Assembly (NCBI GenBank): GCA_030158125.1
Contig: JAOATL010000013.1
Location: 126,879-190,878 of the forward strand
DNA length: 64,000 nt
Source of the DNA: Limnohabitans sp.
GTDB taxonomy: Bacteria > Pseudomonadota > Gammaproteobacteria > Burkholderiales > Burkholderiaceae_C
Direction: 5' to 3'
A model generated the notes under the pieces. It was not told the origin of the DNA, did not search any database, and worked only from the letters and a program-made list of their open reading frames with translations. The position numbers and the translations under genes are program-made. Numbering within the stretch: the stretch's first letter is position 1; every line of letters starts with the position of its first letter. This document shows positions 61,232 to 64,000 of the stretch, piece after piece.

Positions 61232-61269
61232 AATCAGCCTTTCGTCAACTGGCGATTGGCTGATTTTTT
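61232..61269 (+). terminator. Hairpin with T-run between TRAP receptor and permease genes
   Basis: AATCAGCC (61232-61239) pairs with GGCTGATT (61258-61265), followed by T residues to 61269. It lies just after the receptor stop and before the small permease ATG at 61280, so it may act as a partial terminator that keeps receptor mRNA above that of the membrane genes. Confidence 0.65.
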
Positions 61270-61279
61270 AAGCTCATTT

Positions 61280-61906
61280 ATGCAAAATATTCTTCTCAGC
61301 ATTGACAAAATCAGCACATGGATTGGGCAATTTTTTGCCTGGCTTATATTGGCCTTGACGCTCATGATCAGTTGGGAAGTGTTCTCCAGGTATGCCTTAA
61401 ATAACCCTCACCCATGGGCATTCGACGTCATGAGCATGATGTACGGAACTTTGTTCATGATGGCTGGCGCGTATACGTTGTCAAAGAACGGCCATGTTCG
61501 GGGTGATGTGTTGTATGGGTTTTTCCCACCGCGTTTGCAAGCCGGTTTAGATTTGCTGCTTTATTTGTTATTTTTCATTCCAGGTGTTGTTGCGATGGCC
61601 TGGGCAGGTTATCACTATGCGGCCGAATCATGGGCCATCAGAGAGTATTCCAACGTCACCGCCGATGGCCCACCTGTCTATCCTTTTAAAACGATCATTC
61701 CACTTGCTGGTGGTTTTCTTTTGTTGCAAGGTTTTGTAGAAATTGTGCGCTGTGTGATTTGCATGAAACAGGGCGAATGGCCATCTCGCATAGATGATGT
61801 TGAAGAAGTCGACGTCGAAAAACTCAAAGAAATGGTCAACGTCAAAGACGCTGACATTGCAAAATTAGATCAATATGTTGTTGCAGGGCAGGGCGCTCAA
61901 AAATGA
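61280..61906 (+). CDS. TRAP transporter small membrane subunit (DctQ family)
   Basis: A 208-residue protein with four helices: FFAWLILALTLMISWEVFSRY, DVMSMMYGTLFMMAGAYTLS, LLLYLLFFIPGVVAMAWAGY and IPLAGGFLLLQGFVEIVRCVI. The conserved NPHPWAFDV..M segment fits DctQ. ATG 61280 was chosen over the in-frame TTG at 61256, which lies in the hairpin. The C-terminal soluble tail (about 175-208) is long. Overlaps the large subunit by 4 bp. Confidence 0.88.
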   Translation: MQNILLSIDKISTWIGQFFAWLILALTLMISWEVFSRYALNNPHPWAFDVMSMMYGTLFMMAGAYTLSKNGHVRGDVLYGFFPPRLQAGLDLLLYLLFFIPGVVAMAWAGYHYAAESWAIREYSNVTADGPPVYPFKTIIPLAGGFLLLQGFVEIVRCVICMKQGEWPSRIDDVEEVDVEKLKEMVNVKDADIAKLDQYVVAGQGAQK

Positions 61907-63858
61907 AAAAAGAAATTTGGTTTGGCCTTTCCATCATGGCCATGGTGGTGCTCGCTGCATTTGTGTTGCTACCGCCATTTGCTGAAATGTCCAATGGCCA
62001 TTTAGGTCTTTTGATGCTCGCATTGGTGGTGGTTGCCATCATGCTTGGTTTTCCAACTGCTTTCACACTCATGGGTATGGGGATGATTTTTGCTTGGATT
62101 GCGTATCGAAGTCAAAATCCCAGTTTAGCAGTAGCGCAAACGCTTGACTTGATGGTGCAACGAACCTACTCCGTCATGTCGAATGATGTGTTGATTTCAA
62201 TTCCGCTCTTTGTGTTCATGGGGTATTTAATTGAGCGTGCGAATTTGATCGAAAAGTTATTCAAAAGCATGCACCTGGCAACGGCACGTGTACCGGGCTC
62301 TCTGGCTGTTGCAACCATTATCACTTGCGCAATTTTTGCAACGGCCACGGGCATTGTCGGGGCTGTTGTAACACTCATGGGACTTTTGGCCTTGCCCGCC
62401 ATGTTACGAGCAGGGTATAGCGTTCAACTCTCTGCGGGTGCCATTACAGCTGGCGGGTGCTTGGGCATCTTAATTCCGCCGTCAGTCATGTTGATTGTTT
62501 ATGGTGCTACTGCAGGTGTGTCTGTTGTAAAGCTGTATGCAGGCGCATTCTTCCCAGGCATCATGCTCGCAACTTTATACATTGTTTATGTCGTGTTGGT
62601 TGCTAAATGGAAACCACATTTGGCGCCTCCTATGTCTGCCGAAGATCGGAAAGTACCTTTACCAGAATTAACGCGTCACATATCAAATTCAATCAGCGAC
62701 AAAGTTTTACCGGGTTTGCTTGGTGCCTTGAAAGGCAAGCGCAATGCAGCCACACCTGTGGCTGAAATTTTGAAACAATTGGGCATTGCATGTTTGCCTT
62801 TGATCACAGTCGTTCTGCTTTCTGGATTGGTGTACTTCAAACTTACAGAGCCAGCGCCTGTGGAAGCACTCGATGGTGTGGTGGCTATGGGCGGTGGATT
62901 TGAAGAAATCACAACTAAAATTGAATCTTACAACGTGTCGGGACTTCAAGAGCCTGAAGCGATGGGCGATGCCAAGAAGGCGACGGCTTTGAGTGAACCC
63001 CCGCAGGCTTTAGGTGTTGTTGCCGAATCGTCAACTGTCGCAGCTGCCGAGCCCATAACACCTGTTAGTTCAACTGCAGTAGAAATTTCTGCACAGGAGC
63101 GGCAGCAAGCACCTTCTGGTTTTTGGATTGCGATGGCCGTCGTGGCTGTGTCCTTGTTTCTTTTTTACGCCTATTTCAGTTTTGCAAGACTTGAAATATT
63201 CAAAATGCTGTTGGGCTCATTCTTCCCATTGGCCATCATGATTTTGGCTGTCCTGGGAACCATTGTGTTTGGACTAGCGACACCCACCGAGGCGGCCGCC
63301 ATAGGCTCTCTAGGTGGATTGCTTTTGGCTGCTGCATATCGCAGACTGAATTTTCAAGTCATGAAAGAGTCGGTTTTTTTGACTGCCAAAACCAGCGCCA
63401 TGGTCTGTTGGCTTTTTGTGGGCTCGAGCATATTTTCAGCTGCATTTGCATTGTTGGGTGGTCAAGAAATTATCAATACATGGGTGTTGTCTATGGACAT
63501 GACCCCTGTGCAATTCATGATCTTGGCGCAAGTGGTTATTTTCTTACTGGGCTGGCCATTGGAATGGACTGAGATCATTGTGATCTTTATGCCCATTTTT
63601 ATTCCGCTGCTGCCGCATTTTGGAATTGACCCTCTGTTCTTCGGATTGCTGGTTGCATTGAATTTGCAGACAGCATTCTTAAGCCCGCCAGTTGCGATGG
63701 CTGCTTTTTATCTGAAAGGTGTCAGCCCACCACATGTCACTTTGAATCAAATTTTTGCTGGTATGCTGCCATTCATGGCCATACAAGTTTTTGCGATTAT
63801 TTTGCTCTACACATTCCCAGCCATTGGACTGTGGTTGCCGGAGGTTTTGTACAAATAG
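61903..63858 (+). CDS. TRAP transporter large membrane subunit (DctM family), extended
   Basis: A 651-residue protein, well above the usual 425-440 of DctM. The first part (1-235) has typical DctM helices and LTAG-like segments (VMLIVYGATAGVSVVKLYAGAFFPGIML). A middle insert (about 236-440) contains KWKPHLAPPMSAEDRK, one extra helix (LITVVLLSGLVYFKL), an Ala/Glu-rich linker and another helix (GFWIAMAVVAVSLFLFYAYF). The standard second half resumes at MLLGSFFPLAIMILAVLGTIVFGLATPTEAAAIGSLGG. Such long DctMs occur in Burkholderiales; the insert function is unknown. Confidence 0.9.
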   Translation: MKKEIWFGLSIMAMVVLAAFVLLPPFAEMSNGHLGLLMLALVVVAIMLGFPTAFTLMGMGMIFAWIAYRSQNPSLAVAQTLDLMVQRTYSVMSNDVLISIPLFVFMGYLIERANLIEKLFKSMHLATARVPGSLAVATIITCAIFATATGIVGAVVTLMGLLALPAMLRAGYSVQLSAGAITAGGCLGILIPPSVMLIVYGATAGVSVVKLYAGAFFPGIMLATLYIVYVVLVAKWKPHLAPPMSAEDRKVPLPELTRHISNSISDKVLPGLLGALKGKRNAATPVAEILKQLGIACLPLITVVLLSGLVYFKLTEPAPVEALDGVVAMGGGFEEITTKIESYNVSGLQEPEAMGDAKKATALSEPPQALGVVAESSTVAAAEPITPVSSTAVEISAQERQQAPSGFWIAMAVVAVSLFLFYAYFSFARLEIFKMLLGSFFPLAIMILAVLGTIVFGLATPTEAAAIGSLGGLLLAAAYRRLNFQVMKESVFLTAKTSAMVCWLFVGSSIFSAAFALLGGQEIINTWVLSMDMTPVQFMILAQVVIFLLGWPLEWTEIIVIFMPIFIPLLPHFGIDPLFFGLLVALNLQTAFLSPPVAMAAFYLKGVSPPHVTLNQIFAGMLPFMAIQVFAIILLYTFPAIGLWLPEVLYK

Positions 63859-63915
63859 TGTGCAATTGGCAAAAATATGAGAGATTTGTCTCAAGATATA
63901 AATCCTTTTACGATT

Positions 63916-63946
63916 TCAACTACTCAACTTTGTAGTTGATTTTTTT
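63916..63946 (+). terminator. Terminator of the TRAP operon inside the convergent receptor gene
   Basis: TCAACTAC (63916-63923) pairs perfectly with GTAGTTGA (63932-63939) around 8 bases, followed by seven T residues on the plus strand. It overlaps the last codons of the minus-strand receptor gene. Confidence 0.75.
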
Positions 63947-64000
63947 AACATAGTCGCCATAACGCTGCCAATCTGATTCAACCAATTTTGCAAACTCTGG
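63920..64000 (-). CDS. Bug/TctC-family substrate-binding protein, C-terminal end (partial)
   Basis: Only the last 26 codons lie in the window, reading PEFAKLVESDWQRYGDYVKKINYKVE then TAG. The pattern EFAxxxxSDxxRYGxxVK matches the C-terminus of Bordetella-type (Bug/TctC) receptors. The gene is convergent with the TRAP operon. Confidence 0.7.
   Translation of the reverse strand, partial: PEFAKLVESDWQRYGDYVKKINYKVE

Overview
The window looks like a chromosomal segment of a betaproteobacterium of the order Burkholderiales, most likely a freshwater Comamonadaceae (Limnohabitans/Rhodoferax-like). This is an inference from the style of the NrdA N-terminus, the many Bug/TctC-type, Liv-type and TRAP-type solute receptors, a MobA-like hydroxylase and the moderate GC content. 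No rRNA, tRNA, CRISPR array or complete insertion sequence was recognised.

Layout. 1-4013 is housekeeping: the start of nrdA with an NrdR-type promoter, an operon of a CcsA-like protein, a PP0621-family protein and ampD, then ffh. 4020-7411 holds a glutamine-synthetase-like ligase, a Rieske oxygenase and a divergent gamma-glutamylcyclotransferase-like gene, followed by miaB (7415-8764). 8851-11056 has a DUF2889 gene divergent from an acyl-CoA ligase.

11148-27469 is one long, tightly packed plus-strand catabolic operon: GntR/UTRA regulator, LivKHMGF-type ABC importer, an orphan Bug receptor, an aconitase-family hydratase pair, a HyuB/HyuA pair, an isochorismatase-type amidohydrolase, a fumarate-reductase-like flavoprotein, an isocitrate-lyase-family lyase and a DadA-like oxidase. 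Its substrate is unknown. It is the best candidate here for an undescribed pathway, plausibly for a cyclic imide, lactam or branched dicarboxylic compound.

27476-35488 is a sucrose locus with the gene content of the Xanthomonas sux system (TonB receptor, amylosucrase, MFS sugar transporter, LacI-type regulator with a perfect 18-bp operator), followed by galE. 35492-41867 is a peptide ABC importer divergent from a P1-family aminopeptidase. 41911-46209 holds a saccharopine-dehydrogenase-like reductase, a VapBC-type toxin-antitoxin pair, a DUF2892 fusion protein behind an FNR-like site, and chrA. 46234-51890 holds a 3-hydroxybenzoate-hydroxylase-like FAD enzyme, an AbiEi/AbiEii type IV toxin-antitoxin pair and an OsmC-YcaO fusion. 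51954-55380 has two small or unknown genes and an SDR, isomerase and thioesterase operon.

55381-58263 is an accessory patch between two look-alike terminators: a frameshifted HTH gene, the 'mobile mystery protein' A/B pair (HTH regulator plus Fic protein) behind four operators placed exactly 33 bp apart, a small ORF and a gene-poor stretch. 58264-59797 is a stress-type operon (HU, CBS, half AraC HTH, universal stress protein). 60084-63858 is a three-gene TRAP transporter, and the window ends in a convergent Bug/TctC receptor gene.
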